Position numbers and translations under genes: made by a program. From JAWRCU01 sp033542235 (lineage in GTDB: Bacteria; Pseudomonadota; Alphaproteobacteria; Rhizobiales; Rhizobiaceae), in contig NZ_JAWRCU010000012.1 of NCBI RefSeq assembly GCF_033542235.1, forward strand, positions 124,001-188,000: a stretch of 64,000 nt of DNA, read 5' to 3'. Shown in pieces: positions 53,760-62,920 of this stretch (its first letter is position 1; each line of letters starts with the position of its first letter). Below the pieces are notes generated by a model. The model saw nothing but the letters and a program-made list of their open reading frames with translations. It was not told the DNA's origin and made no database searches.

Positions 53760-55706
53760 CTAGGCAAGCGGTATGTCAGGCCATTCCTCGGGCACCAATG
53801 CAGGCGGCTTCGTCCACGGCTCCTCGACCAGCGCCGCCTGAAACCAGTCCTCTCTCAGATTGGCGTGCTCCGTCACGATGAGCTGGAAACCCGGGGCATC
53901 CTCAGTAGTGAAGCGCCGCAGCGTCTCGAATAGCCGCCGGACTGCTTCGAGATCCGCGTCCTCCTGGCTTTCTGTTTGCTCGATGGAGCCACCGGCGGCA
54001 GCATAGGCACTCTCGGAGGGAAAGTAGACCTGGGTCGGCTGGTCGATCAGGATGAATCGTGGAATGGGATGATGGTACGTCGCCGCGAATCGATGAAGGG
54101 CAAGCAACGCAGCCAAGTGATAGGCCAAATGGTTCTCGCCGCCGCCGGTTCGATTCATATAAACTGGCCGCCCGGGTCGATCGATGACGACGGTCAGATT
54201 GTGAAGATCGAGCCGAGCGGGATACTCGGCGAATTCGCCACCAAGGTCATGGATATAGCCCGACATATGCATCGCGATGTTGCTCAGCGTAGAGACGAGG
54301 CGCGTATCTGAATCGTCAGTGCCTAACCGTTCTTCGAGATCTGCAACCCGGGCCTTCAGTCGTCGCTCTTCGGCCTGAAGCCTTAGTAGCTCGGTGTTCG
54401 GCACCAGATTCTCCAGGAACAGACTGATACGTCCCACGACGCGTGATGCTGCGTTGTTCCTGTTGCCCAACTGCGTGGCCACCTCGCTGGCGGCAATGGC
54501 TGAGGACAGTTCGACTTCCTTGCTCCGTATCTGGTCCCCGATGTCGGTCAAGACCTTCTGCTGATCAGTCAAGTAGGCAGCCAATGCCGGCCGTTCGCCG
54601 GTGACCGCCGTCAGCTCGGTGTCGAGGGCCTCCAACTCACCTAGAAGCGCTTGCGCGATCGTCCCATCCATCCCAAGGTTGGCCTGGGCGAAAGGCCATT
54701 GCCACTCGCCCGTGGCCTCATCGAATGGCAGCGCCTTTATCGAGTTCAGGCGTTCGCGCTGCGCGCTTGCCTCCGTCTCAAAGCCTTCTGCGCGTTTGGC
54801 GAATTGCTGAGCACCTTCAATAAGGCGTTGAATCTCACGACGCCGTTCTCTGAGTTCGAGCAATTCGTCCTCGATACGCGAAACTCGCGATCCATCGTCC
54901 TCCGGCACCGGTGTTGGTCTCCAGTCCAATGCCCTGCGAAGAAGCGCAATGACTGGCACATCGCTGTCGCCGAGCGAAATCTCCACCGCACGCGCCTCCG
55001 AAAGAAGCCCGATGGCCCGTTCCTCGGAGTTGTCGATCCCCTCTCTAGCTTGCTGGAGCAGCTTGGCATTGAGACGGAGCTCTCGTTGGACGTAACGCAG
55101 CTGCGATTCAAGAGTGAACTTGTCCTTTCCAGAGACGCCTAGCAGGATAGGCAATGTATCCTTGATTGCTTGGGGCTGCCCGGTCTCGTTCTGACGATAG
55201 AATAACTGGTCCTTGTTCGTGACGAGCCCTTGTTTCTGGAACAGGTAGTAGAAGGTATGCTTCACATTGGCGTCGAAGCTCACCCGGCTGCTGTCGATTG
55301 GGACATCAGTGGTGTTCTCCGGAATGCCAAGTAATTGGGTGAGAAGCGCAACAACGCCCTCATCGCTATCGTTAATACTAAGCTCCGAGAAGGCAGGCGC
55401 CTCGACCACTGCTCCGCGTCGCACCATCGCCATGCTCAAGCTCTGGGCACCCGGGGCCGGTGCGGGCTTCGCTACGAGCACTTCTTCGCCATCGAAACGG
55501 TAGATCACCGCGAACCAGATCACGCGGTCGAGGATGACGCCTTCTGGAACATTGAAGGTCGAACGACCCATGCAGTACTCGATGATGTCGGATAGCGCCG
55601 ACTTTCCGGTTGAAGAGCGGCCGGTGATAATATTCAGCCCATCGTGGAATGCCACGTCGCGGCGACGGCCGTCATTGCTGTAGATGTGGACCGATTTGAT
55701 CTTCAT
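53760..55706 (-). CDS. ABC-three-component (ABC-3C) system ATPase, DUF3732 type
   Basis: 648 residues, no membrane segments. Walker A GRSSTGKS is at 29-36, the signature-like NRTGGGENHLAYHLAAL near 518-533 and Walker B RFILIDQPTQVYF near 550, the split arrangement of SMC/Rad50-like ABC ATPases. The middle 200-470 is rich in charged heptads (ELLELRERRREIQRLIEGAQ, then LQAEERRLKARVADLEERLG), predicting a long coiled coil. This is the DUF3732 ATPase described as one part of the ABC-3C conflict systems (Krishnan, Aravind and colleagues). Its ATG overlaps the stop of the middle-component gene by 4 nt; the three genes form one operon on the minus strand. Confidence 0.85.
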   Translation of the reverse strand: MKIKSVHIYSNDGRRRDVAFHDGLNIITGRSSTGKSALSDIIEYCMGRSTFNVPEGVILDRVIWFAVIYRFDGEEVLVAKPAPAPGAQSLSMAMVRRGAVVEAPAFSELSINDSDEGVVALLTQLLGIPENTTDVPIDSSRVSFDANVKHTFYYLFQKQGLVTNKDQLFYRQNETGQPQAIKDTLPILLGVSGKDKFTLESQLRYVQRELRLNAKLLQQAREGIDNSEERAIGLLSEARAVEISLGDSDVPVIALLRRALDWRPTPVPEDDGSRVSRIEDELLELRERRREIQRLIEGAQQFAKRAEGFETEASAQRERLNSIKALPFDEATGEWQWPFAQANLGMDGTIAQALLGELEALDTELTAVTGERPALAAYLTDQQKVLTDIGDQIRSKEVELSSAIAASEVATQLGNRNNAASRVVGRISLFLENLVPNTELLRLQAEERRLKARVADLEERLGTDDSDTRLVSTLSNIAMHMSGYIHDLGGEFAEYPARLDLHNLTVVIDRPGRPVYMNRTGGGENHLAYHLAALLALHRFAATYHHPIPRFILIDQPTQVYFPSESAYAAAGGSIEQTESQEDADLEAVRRLFETLRRFTTEDAPGFQLIVTEHANLREDWFQAALVEEPWTKPPALVPEEWPDIPLA

Positions 55707-56191
55707 GGCCGGATGCCCAACGTCGTGTAGATTGTGCCTCTGTCTGCGATCTGCGCGAACTCCTTACCCAGAAAGGCCGCCACCCGTTGGCACGCCTTTG
55801 ATTCGTCGCTGCCGCTGATGGTCTTGCGAACCCCCGCCCGCCCAGGAAGCAATCGCCCGTCTGGGCTTACCACGAGTGTATCGAGGTGCATCAGCAGCCC
55901 TAGAGCTTCGAAGGTGAATGGTAGAACATCCGTGCAGCGCTTGCAGAAGCCCACCAGCAGCTCTGGATGATCGGCCACCACCTTCAGGAAGTAGCTTCTG
56001 TTTCCGCGTTGCAGAATTTCCCTCGAGCTTTGCTGTAAGCACAGCGGCAGAACTAGGAGCGAAAGCGAGAACGGCATCCCCTTTGCGTCGCGGGAGTGAA
56101 ACCCCGCCAACGCGCGGAAGAGGACAAGCCCGCAGAAGGCCGGGTTGAAGAGGTTCCGTATCTCTATCGGGCGGTCGACCCACTGCCTCAT
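55703..56191 (-). CDS. ABC-3C system middle component
   Basis: 162 residues with the pattern of the small middle component (MC) of ABC-three-component systems: NLFNPAFCGLVLFRALAGFH at the start, LSLLVLPLCLQQSSREILQ in the centre and GLLMHLDTLVVSPDGRLLPG towards the end. It has no catalytic motif; the family is thought to bridge the C-terminal-domain protein and the ATPase. Four-nucleotide overlaps (ATGA) on both sides tie it to its neighbours. Confidence 0.82.
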   Translation of the reverse strand: MRQWVDRPIEIRNLFNPAFCGLVLFRALAGFHSRDAKGMPFSLSLLVLPLCLQQSSREILQRGNRSYFLKVVADHPELLVGFCKRCTDVLPFTFEALGLLMHLDTLVVSPDGRLLPGRAGVRKTISGSDESKACQRVAAFLGKEFAQIADRGTIYTTLGIRP

Positions 56192-57384
56192 GCCGCAACC
56201 TCGAGGATCTCAGCCAAGCGCTGCAGGAAGCGAGGATGCCAATGAACCCTAGGCGTCGGGGTGCCGTTGGCGAGGATGTGGAATGTGCCGCGAACGATGT
56301 AGGGTTCGGCAACACGTTCGCGGATTCTCAATTGGCCGGTCGATTGCTCCGCCCACTTGTAGAGCTCTCTGCCAGCCTGGATGCATGCGTCCTCCTTGCT
56401 TTCGTCCGTGATGTTCTCACAGACGAATTCCCGGTAGCGGGACCACTCATCCACCAGCTTGTCCTCATATTTCTCAATTTCATCCGACACCAGAAGGTTG
56501 GCACGTGCCCAGCTGGAGCGTTGCTCGAACGCCCGGTAGTAGTCGATGATGGCGAACCGGATTCGCTCGGCCGACAAGTTCAGCACACGCAACTGCTCCA
56601 CGAAGCGACGCGGATCGTTGTAGGCGTCGACACCGCCTTCCGGGAGCCGGTCACCGAATGTGATCGGTAGATTGTCGACCTTGTAGTCGTCGGCGAGGAC
56701 CGCCAGCTTGTCAGTCACCTCTTGAACCTTGATCGGCTCCTTACGCTCGCCGGTTAATAGCTGGATAACTAGGTCGAGCCACCATCCCTCAAGTCTTTCG
56801 AAAAGATCCTGTCGTGACTCGCGCCTCACGGTTACTAGGCGGCGGTTGATAAGGCCAGGAATGTCGCCTATCCGCGGCGTGTTTGGGAATATCGTAATGC
56901 GAGCATAGAAGTCGATCGCCTCTTCGGCACTCAGGTCCGCAAGGTCGCTCTTCACCTTGGCAATCTCTCTCGACTCAGTCATTGCCAATGCGGCCGAAGC
57001 ATCTTTCGCCCTTGCGCCACCATCGGCGTCTGTGCCGGCGAACTGCTCTAGAAAAGAGCCCGTAGAAATGGCTGCAGTGGTGAACAGCAAGAATTGTGCC
57101 TTAGATGTGGCTCTGCCTGTGGCCTTGTAGTGAGTCAACCAGATGCGCACGGACTTCCAGAAGTCGGTCGACAAATCGGAAAGACGGTCGCCGGGCGCTT
57201 TGTGTTTGAGGGAGGCGAGCGAGATTCCACCGTCTCCAGCCACGAACTCGACGTCGTCGTTTCGTTCAATATAAACGACGCAGTCCTCGGGAAGTTCTAA
57301 GACCCGTAGCAGAGCAAATCTGGGTTGGAAAATGTAACCGAGCCCCTGCTCTGCAGCCGAGAAGGGTGAGCCGGACTCAGGCAT
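56188..57384 (-). CDS. ABC-3C system C-terminal-domain (effector-like) protein
   Basis: 398 residues and first gene of the minus-strand operon. The N-terminal 190 residues (SAAEQGLGYIFQPRFALLRVLELPEDCVVYI, cut here into the readable parts AAEQGLGYIFQPRFALLRVL and EDCVVYIERNDDVEFV) match the sensor or nuclease-like region of such proteins; KAQFLLFTTAAISTGSF lies near residue 100. The C-terminal part with RVHWHPRFLQRLAEI and IVRGTFHILANGTPTPRVHW is the ABC-3C C-terminal domain. In the published family this component carries the variable effector. No classical nuclease motif could be fixed by eye. The promoter should be in 57385-57500. Confidence 0.78.
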   Translation of the reverse strand: MPESGSPFSAAEQGLGYIFQPRFALLRVLELPEDCVVYIERNDDVEFVAGDGGISLASLKHKAPGDRLSDLSTDFWKSVRIWLTHYKATGRATSKAQFLLFTTAAISTGSFLEQFAGTDADGGARAKDASAALAMTESREIAKVKSDLADLSAEEAIDFYARITIFPNTPRIGDIPGLINRRLVTVRRESRQDLFERLEGWWLDLVIQLLTGERKEPIKVQEVTDKLAVLADDYKVDNLPITFGDRLPEGGVDAYNDPRRFVEQLRVLNLSAERIRFAIIDYYRAFEQRSSWARANLLVSDEIEKYEDKLVDEWSRYREFVCENITDESKEDACIQAGRELYKWAEQSTGQLRIRERVAEPYIVRGTFHILANGTPTPRVHWHPRFLQRLAEILEVAA

Positions 57385-58097
57385 GCCATATGCGAGGCAT
57401 TGAAAAATAGGATGCGATAAGCAACGGCTCCCCCCAAAGAGTCATACAGCACGATATTCATATATCGAAGTCTTTGAGAATCAATATTCGAGCCGTGACA
57501 TTCCCCACTCAACGTGCCGGCAGGCCGGCTTGGGGCAAGCGATACCGGAAAGTGCTGCGCCAAGCGTCTGCCTCTTCTGCGAGATGGTGACGAGAACGAC
57601 GATCGTCGCGGGGTAGGGTAGCATAGCTAGAAGATAGGACGGCACTGCCCAGCCCGAGCGCCTTGGCCTAGAGCTGCTGGACCGACATGACACCGAACGG
57701 CCAGGCACCGATAAGTACACATAGCGGCCACCACGTCGCGAAGACGACGAGCCCAGCGATAACCAGCCGTTGCTGGCGTTCATATTCTCGGCCCCCACTG
57801 CGTAAAGGCGATCGAGAGATAGGCGCCCGCAACGCCTGCCATTAGGCCCCCGAACAGGATAGCCGATCGCATGCGAGGTTTCCGGCGATTCCTCGATGGT
57901 GCGTAGTATCAGGCGGCGTTGGTCCGATAGAGGAAGTAGTTGATCAGCACGAACATCAGTGGCGCGAGGTAAACGAGCGGGTCGTAGCGGAAGAAGAGCG
58001 GCCCGAGCACGGGACGTCAGGGAGCACAGGGATTTGAACGCACTTCAGCTGCTCGATCGGCGAGCTGCCGATGCCGTGGCGGATGAACGCGTAGGCG
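57385..58097. other. Right shoulder of the island with gene remnants
   Basis: No intact gene is supported. It contains pieces of a sugar-transporter permease on the minus strand (listed separately) and other short frames. Decay here, close to the right direct repeat, suggests earlier insertions and losses; an integrase may have been lost from this side. Confidence 0.5.
57540..58012 (-). pseudogene. Scattered remnants of an ABC sugar-transporter permease
   Basis: Minus-strand text near 58012-57911 reads FRYDPLVYLAPLMFVLINYF ending in a stop after LYRTNAA, and near 57670-57570 another frame reads YLLAMLPYPATIVVLVTIS. Both look like membrane segments of a nucleoside/sugar ABC permease, but in different frames and separated by unrelated text. 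Not expressed as a protein. Confidence 0.45.
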
Positions 58098-58248
58098 CCT
58101 GAAGGTGGTGCGGGCGCTCTGCCATCGCGTGATGGTGATGGAGCACGGCAGGATTGTCGAAGAGGGCCCGGTCTCGGAAGTCCTCTCCAATCCGCGGACC
58201 GCCTATACGCAGCGGCTCGTCAAGGCAGCCTTCGACATCGCGGCGTGA
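58098..58248 (+). pseudogene. Displaced 3' end of the double ATPase gene (right direct repeat)
   Basis: 58098-58229 is identical to 49069-49200, and the tail to 58248 encodes the same AAFDIAA-stop with GC-ending codons (GCC TTC GAC ATC GCG GCG) where the left copy has more AT-ending ones. The better match of these codons to the host pattern suggests this is the original gene end, cut off by the insertion. There is no start or upstream part. Confidence 0.9.
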
Positions 58249-58323
58249 CATGTCCGCGATAGCTCAGAACGCCTGATTGCGCTCGCAATCTGAAGACGTT
58301 CGTCAAGCGCTGGACTAGCCAGA

Positions 58324-59343
58324 CTAAGCCTGCACCGGGACGAGATAAGGCGGCAGGAAATCCGGCGGCGGAGTTCGCAGGCGCTGCAGCAGGACGATAT
58401 TCGATCCGAGCGAACGGCGCAGGTGGCCCTCAAGTGCTGCGATTGCCTTCTTGTGCCGTCCGGAGCTGAGACAGTGGAAGATTTCCAGGTGCTCGGCGAT
58501 CATGGTCGAGATCTCCTCGCGTGACTGGTGCTGCTCGAAGGTGGAGTGCGTCGCGATGATTGGCAGCTGGCTGCGCCGGATCGTCTCGCGGAGCTGCTGG
58601 TTGGGGCAACGCAACACGAGGTCGACGTGGAGGTCGTGCTCGAGGCTCTCAAGGGTCGTTGGCAGACGCTTGCCGTCACGCGCTTCCTCGGCTCGCCGGG
58701 ACTTTGCGTCGAGCTCGGCTTTGTCGATCTCAGGTGCAACCTGGCTGAGCGCAATCGGCTCCAGCAGCCAGCGCATCTCGAAATGCTCGCGCAGAAGCTC
58801 TTCCGTGAGCGGGCCGGCATACCAGCGCTGGTTGGAGTCGCGGCTGACCAGGCCGGTCCGTTCGAGCTTCGTCAGTACCTCATGGGCAACGGTGCGGCTT
58901 ACTCCGTGGTGCTCGGCAAGCGCGCTCTCGTTCAGGAGAAAGCGGCCATAGGAGAGGCAGGCGGCGACGTCGTGCTCGACCTTCGGATAGATGAGCTCGT
59001 GGCGCTTGCGCGACCTAAACTCTTGAGCAAGGCCGGCTGGAAGCCTGAGACCGGCGCGGAAGAGCTCCAGCCGGACAGGCTTGACGGCATGTCCTCCGAT
59101 CACGTAGCCACGGCCCTGGAAAGCCCTGACCAGCCCCTCGCGATGCAGGCGTTTCAGCGCGGCGGCGGCGGGCACCCGACTGGCGCTGAAGGCACGGGCG
59201 ACGCCCGTCTCGCCGAGCACGAGCCCGGGCGGGAAGACCGCATCGACGATGTGATCGCGCAGCACGCTGTAGATCGCCTCGTAAAGCGGCAAGGCGCCTG
59301 GTTCGTTCAGCCGTTTATTTCTGCTCGATTCCAGCATCTTCAT
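58324..59343 (-). CDS. GntR-family regulator with two winged-helix regions
   Basis: 339 residues, longer than usual FadR/GntR proteins (about 230). The first winged helix is at about 18-80 (YEAIYSVLRDHIVDAVFPPG, then GLVRAFQGRGYVIGG), a second at about 125-180 (LLNESALAEHHGVSRTVAHE, then GLVSRDSNQRWYAGPL), and an FCD-like helical ligand domain follows (FEMRWLLEPIALSQVAPEID). Two DNA-binding regions in one chain are uncommon and suggest binding of long or paired operators. It is the last gene of the minus-strand sugar-transport operon, 34 nt after the ATPase stop, and most likely controls it. Confidence 0.88.
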   Translation of the reverse strand: MKMLESSRNKRLNEPGALPLYEAIYSVLRDHIVDAVFPPGLVLGETGVARAFSASRVPAAAALKRLHREGLVRAFQGRGYVIGGHAVKPVRLELFRAGLRLPAGLAQEFRSRKRHELIYPKVEHDVAACLSYGRFLLNESALAEHHGVSRTVAHEVLTKLERTGLVSRDSNQRWYAGPLTEELLREHFEMRWLLEPIALSQVAPEIDKAELDAKSRRAEEARDGKRLPTTLESLEHDLHVDLVLRCPNQQLRETIRRSQLPIIATHSTFEQHQSREEISTMIAEHLEIFHCLSSGRHKKAIAALEGHLRRSLGSNIVLLQRLRTPPPDFLPPYLVPVQA

Positions 59344-59377
59344 CGGGGTCAGGTCGCCGACGGCATGTCAGTCGCGC

Positions 59378-60904
59378 CTAACCTGCCGCGGCCGCCGGTT
59401 GGTCTTCCTCGACCGCATGGATCGCGTTCATGATTGCCTTGCTCACGCTTTCGTAGCGATGGTCGTTGGGAACCTCCCCTACGAGGCGCATGCCGTGCAT
59501 CACGAGGATGCGGTCGGCGAGAGCCACCATCTCGGGCATGTCGCTGGAGATCAGCAGCACCGAGGTGCCGGCTGCCGCGATTTCGTGGATCAGCTCATGG
59601 AGGTAGGCTTTTGTCTTGATGTCGATGCCGACCGTCGGCTCGTCGATGATCAGGATTTCGACATTGGCAGCGAGCCACTTCGCCACACTCACCTTCTGCT
59701 GATTGCCTCCGGAGAGATTGCCCACGATCTGCTCGATCGAGGGCGTGCGGATTTCGAGCCGCTCGACATACGGCCTTACGGCGCGCACCTCCTCGGCTGG
59801 AGCGATCAGCCCCAGCGCACCGGCCAGCCGGTGCCAGATAGTCACTGCGATGTTCTGTCGAATGGAGTGCGCCAGTATGAGGCCTTCCTGCTTGCGGTCC
59901 TCGCTGATGTAGCCGATGCGATAGCGGTTCAGCGCCTCGTGCATGTCGCGTATGACGACCGGCTTGTCCTTCAGCCGAAGTTCGCCGCCGGTCACCTTCG
60001 CGTCGCCCACGATGGCGCGGGCAAGCTCGCTGCGCCCGGCACCCACCAGCCCATAGAGGCCAAGGATTTCGCCGCGATGCAGGGCGAAGGAGATGTGTTT
60101 GTGGCCGAGCGACGTGGAGAGACTGCGTGCCTCGAGCACCACTTCCGTGTTTCCGTGCTCGCGCGCCGGCCGCTCGAGAATCCGCTCCTCGCGGCCAACC
60201 ATGAGCGAGATCAGCCGCTGACGGGTCATCGTGCTCATCGGCTCGCCTGCGCCGGCGTTCTTTCCATCGCGAAGCACGGTGACCCGATCGGCGATCGCGA
60301 AGATCTCCTCGAGCTTGTGGCTGACGAAGACGATAGCTGCGCCGTTGTCGCGGAGCCGCTTGAGCAGGCCGAACAGCGTGTTCGCCTCGTGCTCGGTGAT
60401 CGATGCCGTCGGCTCGTCCATGAGCAGATACTTCGCTTCCAGCGAAAGGGCCTTTGCGATCTCGACGATCTGCATCTGCGCTACCGACAGGGTACGGACT
60501 TCGGCGCGTGTGTCGATGCTGCCGTCGAGCAGGTCGAGATAGCGACGGGCTTCGCGATGGATGGCGCTGCGGTCGAGCAGCCCGCGCCTGGCTGGCAGCC
60601 GCTCCAGCAGGATGTTTTCGCCGACCGAGAAACGTGGGATCAGGTTGCGTTCCTGGTGCACGGCGCTGATGCCGGCCGCGATGGCGTCGCGCGAAGATTG
60701 GAAGGCGACCTCCTTGCCGTCGATCAGCATACGGCCGCTATCGGCCGGATAGAGGCCGGTGATGATCTTGATGAGCGTCGATTTGCCGGCGCCGTTCTCG
60801 CCCATCAGCGCATGGATCTCGCCGGGCCTCAGCTCCAGCGAGACATGGTCGAGCGCCTGGACGCCCGGGAATGCCTTGCTGACGGATTCGATGGTGAGGC
60901 TCAT
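59378..60904 (-). CDS. Ribose-type ABC transporter ATP-binding protein (RbsA-like, full length)
   Basis: 508 residues in one chain, two ABC domains, in contrast to the split pair at 14314-15790. First domain: Walker A GENGAGKST, signature LSVAQMQI, Walker B YLLMDEPTASI. Second: degenerate Walker A GLVGAGRSE, signature LSGGNQQK, Walker B ILIIDEPTVGID. The gene starts 2 nt after the permease stop and precedes the GntR gene. It powers uptake of a sugar or sugar-like compound with the two permeases upstream. Confidence 0.94.
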   Translation of the reverse strand: MSLTIESVSKAFPGVQALDHVSLELRPGEIHALMGENGAGKSTLIKIITGLYPADSGRMLIDGKEVAFQSSRDAIAAGISAVHQERNLIPRFSVGENILLERLPARRGLLDRSAIHREARRYLDLLDGSIDTRAEVRTLSVAQMQIVEIAKALSLEAKYLLMDEPTASITEHEANTLFGLLKRLRDNGAAIVFVSHKLEEIFAIADRVTVLRDGKNAGAGEPMSTMTRQRLISLMVGREERILERPAREHGNTEVVLEARSLSTSLGHKHISFALHRGEILGLYGLVGAGRSELARAIVGDAKVTGGELRLKDKPVVIRDMHEALNRYRIGYISEDRKQEGLILAHSIRQNIAVTIWHRLAGALGLIAPAEEVRAVRPYVERLEIRTPSIEQIVGNLSGGNQQKVSVAKWLAANVEILIIDEPTVGIDIKTKAYLHELIHEIAAAGTSVLLISSDMPEMVALADRILVMHGMRLVGEVPNDHRYESVSKAIMNAIHAVEEDQPAAAAG

Positions 60905-60906
60905 GG

Positions 60907-61863
60907 TCAGCCCCCACCGGTCCTGACGGCGCGCCAGCGATTGAGCCAGACGGCCGCCAATATGAGCGCGCCCAACAGGAACTGCACCCAGTAGGGATCG
61001 ACATTGGCGAGCACCATTCCGTTCTCGATCAGCGCGATCAGAATGACGGCGAGCGAGGTGCCGAACACCGATACGTTGCCCCCCGTGAGTGCTGCTCCGC
61101 CGATGATCGGGGCGGCAAAGGAGATGAGCAGCCAGTCCGTGCCGATCGAAGGTTGGGCCGAGCCGAGCTGCGCGACGGCCAGAACCGCCGCGCCACCGGC
61201 GAGCGTGCCGGACAGCACATGGGCGAGCATGATCGTCCGATCGCGCGAGATCCCTGAAAGCTCGGCCGCCTGAGGATTGCCGCCGACCGCCAGAAGATGG
61301 CGGCCGGGGATGGTCCTCGCCAGAAAGAGCGCCAGCAGGGCTGCTACGATCACCGGCGCGATCAGCAGGAAAGGGAAGCCGAAGATGCGCTCAGAGCCAA
61401 AAGCAACGAAAGCCGGCGGAAGCTTGTAATAGGGGATCGACTGAGTGATCCCGAGATTGATGCCCGTAAAGGCCGAGGCCGTCGCCAGCGTGATGATGAA
61501 GCCGTTGATGCCGGTGCGGGCGGTGAGCACGCCGTTCAGCAAACCACCGAGCGCGCCGATACCCACAGCGACCGGCACGGCGACTGCGATCGGCAGGCCG
61601 AAGGTTTCCATCAAGCCGCCGACGGTGATGGCGACGAGGCCGCCCAGAGCACCCACTGCAATGTTCATCTGCCCGACCGCGAGCGTCACCATCTGCGCGA
61701 AGCCGACAAGCAGCGCGACGCAGAAGCTGCGCAGCATCACATAGATGTTGAACTCGGTGAGGAAGGCCGGCGACAGCCATGACAGCACGACGACGCCAAG
61801 CACGATCGCACCGAGCAGGCCAGACCATTCGACCATGAGAAAGCGGCGCAGGATCGCGTTCAT
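60907..61863 (-). CDS. Ribose-type ABC transporter permease 2 (RbsC-like)
   Basis: 318 residues from the ATG at 61863, which overlaps the other permease's stop (ATGA). The open frame runs on upstream through the neighbouring gene but that text is a shadow. RbsC marks: VGQMNIAVGALGGLVAITVG near residue 65, LLNGVLTARTGINGFIITLA and IIGGAALTGGNVSVFGTSLA. Several hydrophobic segments make an inner-membrane channel with the other permease. Confidence 0.93.
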   Translation of the reverse strand: MNAILRRFLMVEWSGLLGAIVLGVVVLSWLSPAFLTEFNIYVMLRSFCVALLVGFAQMVTLAVGQMNIAVGALGGLVAITVGGLMETFGLPIAVAVPVAVGIGALGGLLNGVLTARTGINGFIITLATASAFTGINLGITQSIPYYKLPPAFVAFGSERIFGFPFLLIAPVIVAALLALFLARTIPGRHLLAVGGNPQAAELSGISRDRTIMLAHVLSGTLAGGAAVLAVAQLGSAQPSIGTDWLLISFAAPIIGGAALTGGNVSVFGTSLAVILIALIENGMVLANVDPYWVQFLLGALILAAVWLNRWRAVRTGGG

Positions 61864-62864
61864 CTGCGCCCCAACGAGCGACGTTCGGCATAGACACTGC
61901 GGTAGCGGTCGGCCATGACGGCGAGCAGGAGGATCACGCCGAGGAAGAGCTGAAGCCAGAAATTGCCGACCTGGAGGACCAGCAATCCGCTGCGGATGGT
62001 GGTGACGAGCGCCGCGCCGAACATGGTCCCGAGCACCGCCACCGAACCACCTGACAGCAGCGTGCCGCCCAGCACCGGGCCGATGAAGGAGGGCAGCAGC
62101 CACTCCTCGCCGCCTACCGCCGGCATGGCCGCGCCGAGCCGGGCGACGAGCATCAGGCCGGCAGTAGCGGCAAGAACGCCCGAAAGCACATGGCTGAAGA
62201 TGATGACTCGGCCGACAGGGACGCCCGACATGGCCGCAGCCCGCGGATTGGCGCCCGCGGCCAGGATTTGCCGGCCTAGCGCGGTGTGGCGATAGAGCAC
62301 GTAGAGCGCGGCGCCGATCGCCGCCGCGATGACGAGGAGGGGGGAGATGTATCCCCCGATGCGCAGCCGGCCGAACGTGCCGAGCTCCGGCGGCAGAGCG
62401 TTGTAGGGCACCGCCTTGGTCAGGATCAGCATGGCGCCGAGGAAGAGGCTGGCACTTGCCAGCGTGATGATGAAGGCGTTCACGCCTGTCCTGACGATGG
62501 CGATGCCGTTCAAGGCCCCGAGCACGCCACCCAGTACCAGGCCGCCGGCAAGGCCGATCGGGATCGGCAGGCCGACGTCCTGCAGCAGGTATCCGGTCGA
62601 CATGACCGCGCAGACACCGATGGACCCGACGGCGAGGTTCATCCCGCCGGTGGCGAGCACCACCATCTGCGCAAAGCCGATGACGATATCGATCGCCAGC
62701 GAGCGACCGACCGAGAAGAGGTTCATCGGCGATGTGAAACCCGGCGCCAGGGCCGTGAAGACGACCCATAGGAAACCGACGATCGCCAGCAGCCCGACCT
62801 GCGTCGAGGCGCCGGGCAGCAGCAGGCGTCGGGGGGATGTGGTGCTGACGGTCCGGTCGGTCAT
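61860..62864 (-). CDS. Ribose-type ABC transporter permease 1 (RbsC-like)
   Basis: 334 residues. ATGGMNLAVGSIGVCAVMST near residue 70 is the RbsC motif, with LGALNGIAIVRTGVNAFIIT in the middle and VLGGTLLSGGSVAVLGTMFG towards the end. It lies after the binding-protein gene, separated by 89 nt that include a strong palindrome, and is followed by the second permease with a 4-nt overlap. Confidence 0.93.
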   Translation of the reverse strand: MTDRTVSTTSPRRLLLPGASTQVGLLAIVGFLWVVFTALAPGFTSPMNLFSVGRSLAIDIVIGFAQMVVLATGGMNLAVGSIGVCAVMSTGYLLQDVGLPIPIGLAGGLVLGGVLGALNGIAIVRTGVNAFIITLASASLFLGAMLILTKAVPYNALPPELGTFGRLRIGGYISPLLVIAAAIGAALYVLYRHTALGRQILAAGANPRAAAMSGVPVGRVIIFSHVLSGVLAATAGLMLVARLGAAMPAVGGEEWLLPSFIGPVLGGTLLSGGSVAVLGTMFGAALVTTIRSGLLVLQVGNFWLQLFLGVILLLAVMADRYRSVYAERRSLGRR

Positions 62865-62920
62865 ATGAGCTCAACCAACTGGAAACCGGCGCGGCGCCGG
62901 CTCCAGCCTGTCGGTTCGCA

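Noticed and set aside
58020..58060. tRNA-like T-arm (GTTCAAATCCC on the minus strand) as an integration target
   Set aside because: The would-be T stem does not pair and there is no acceptor or anticodon arm; the direct repeat lies in a protein gene instead.
59399..60994. 531-codon open frame on the plus strand
   Set aside because: Antisense shadow of the RbsA-like ATPase.
60907..62874. Single 655-codon permease
   Set aside because: The first half is an out-of-frame shadow of the permease at 61860-62864; the real second permease starts at 61863 with an ATGA overlap.
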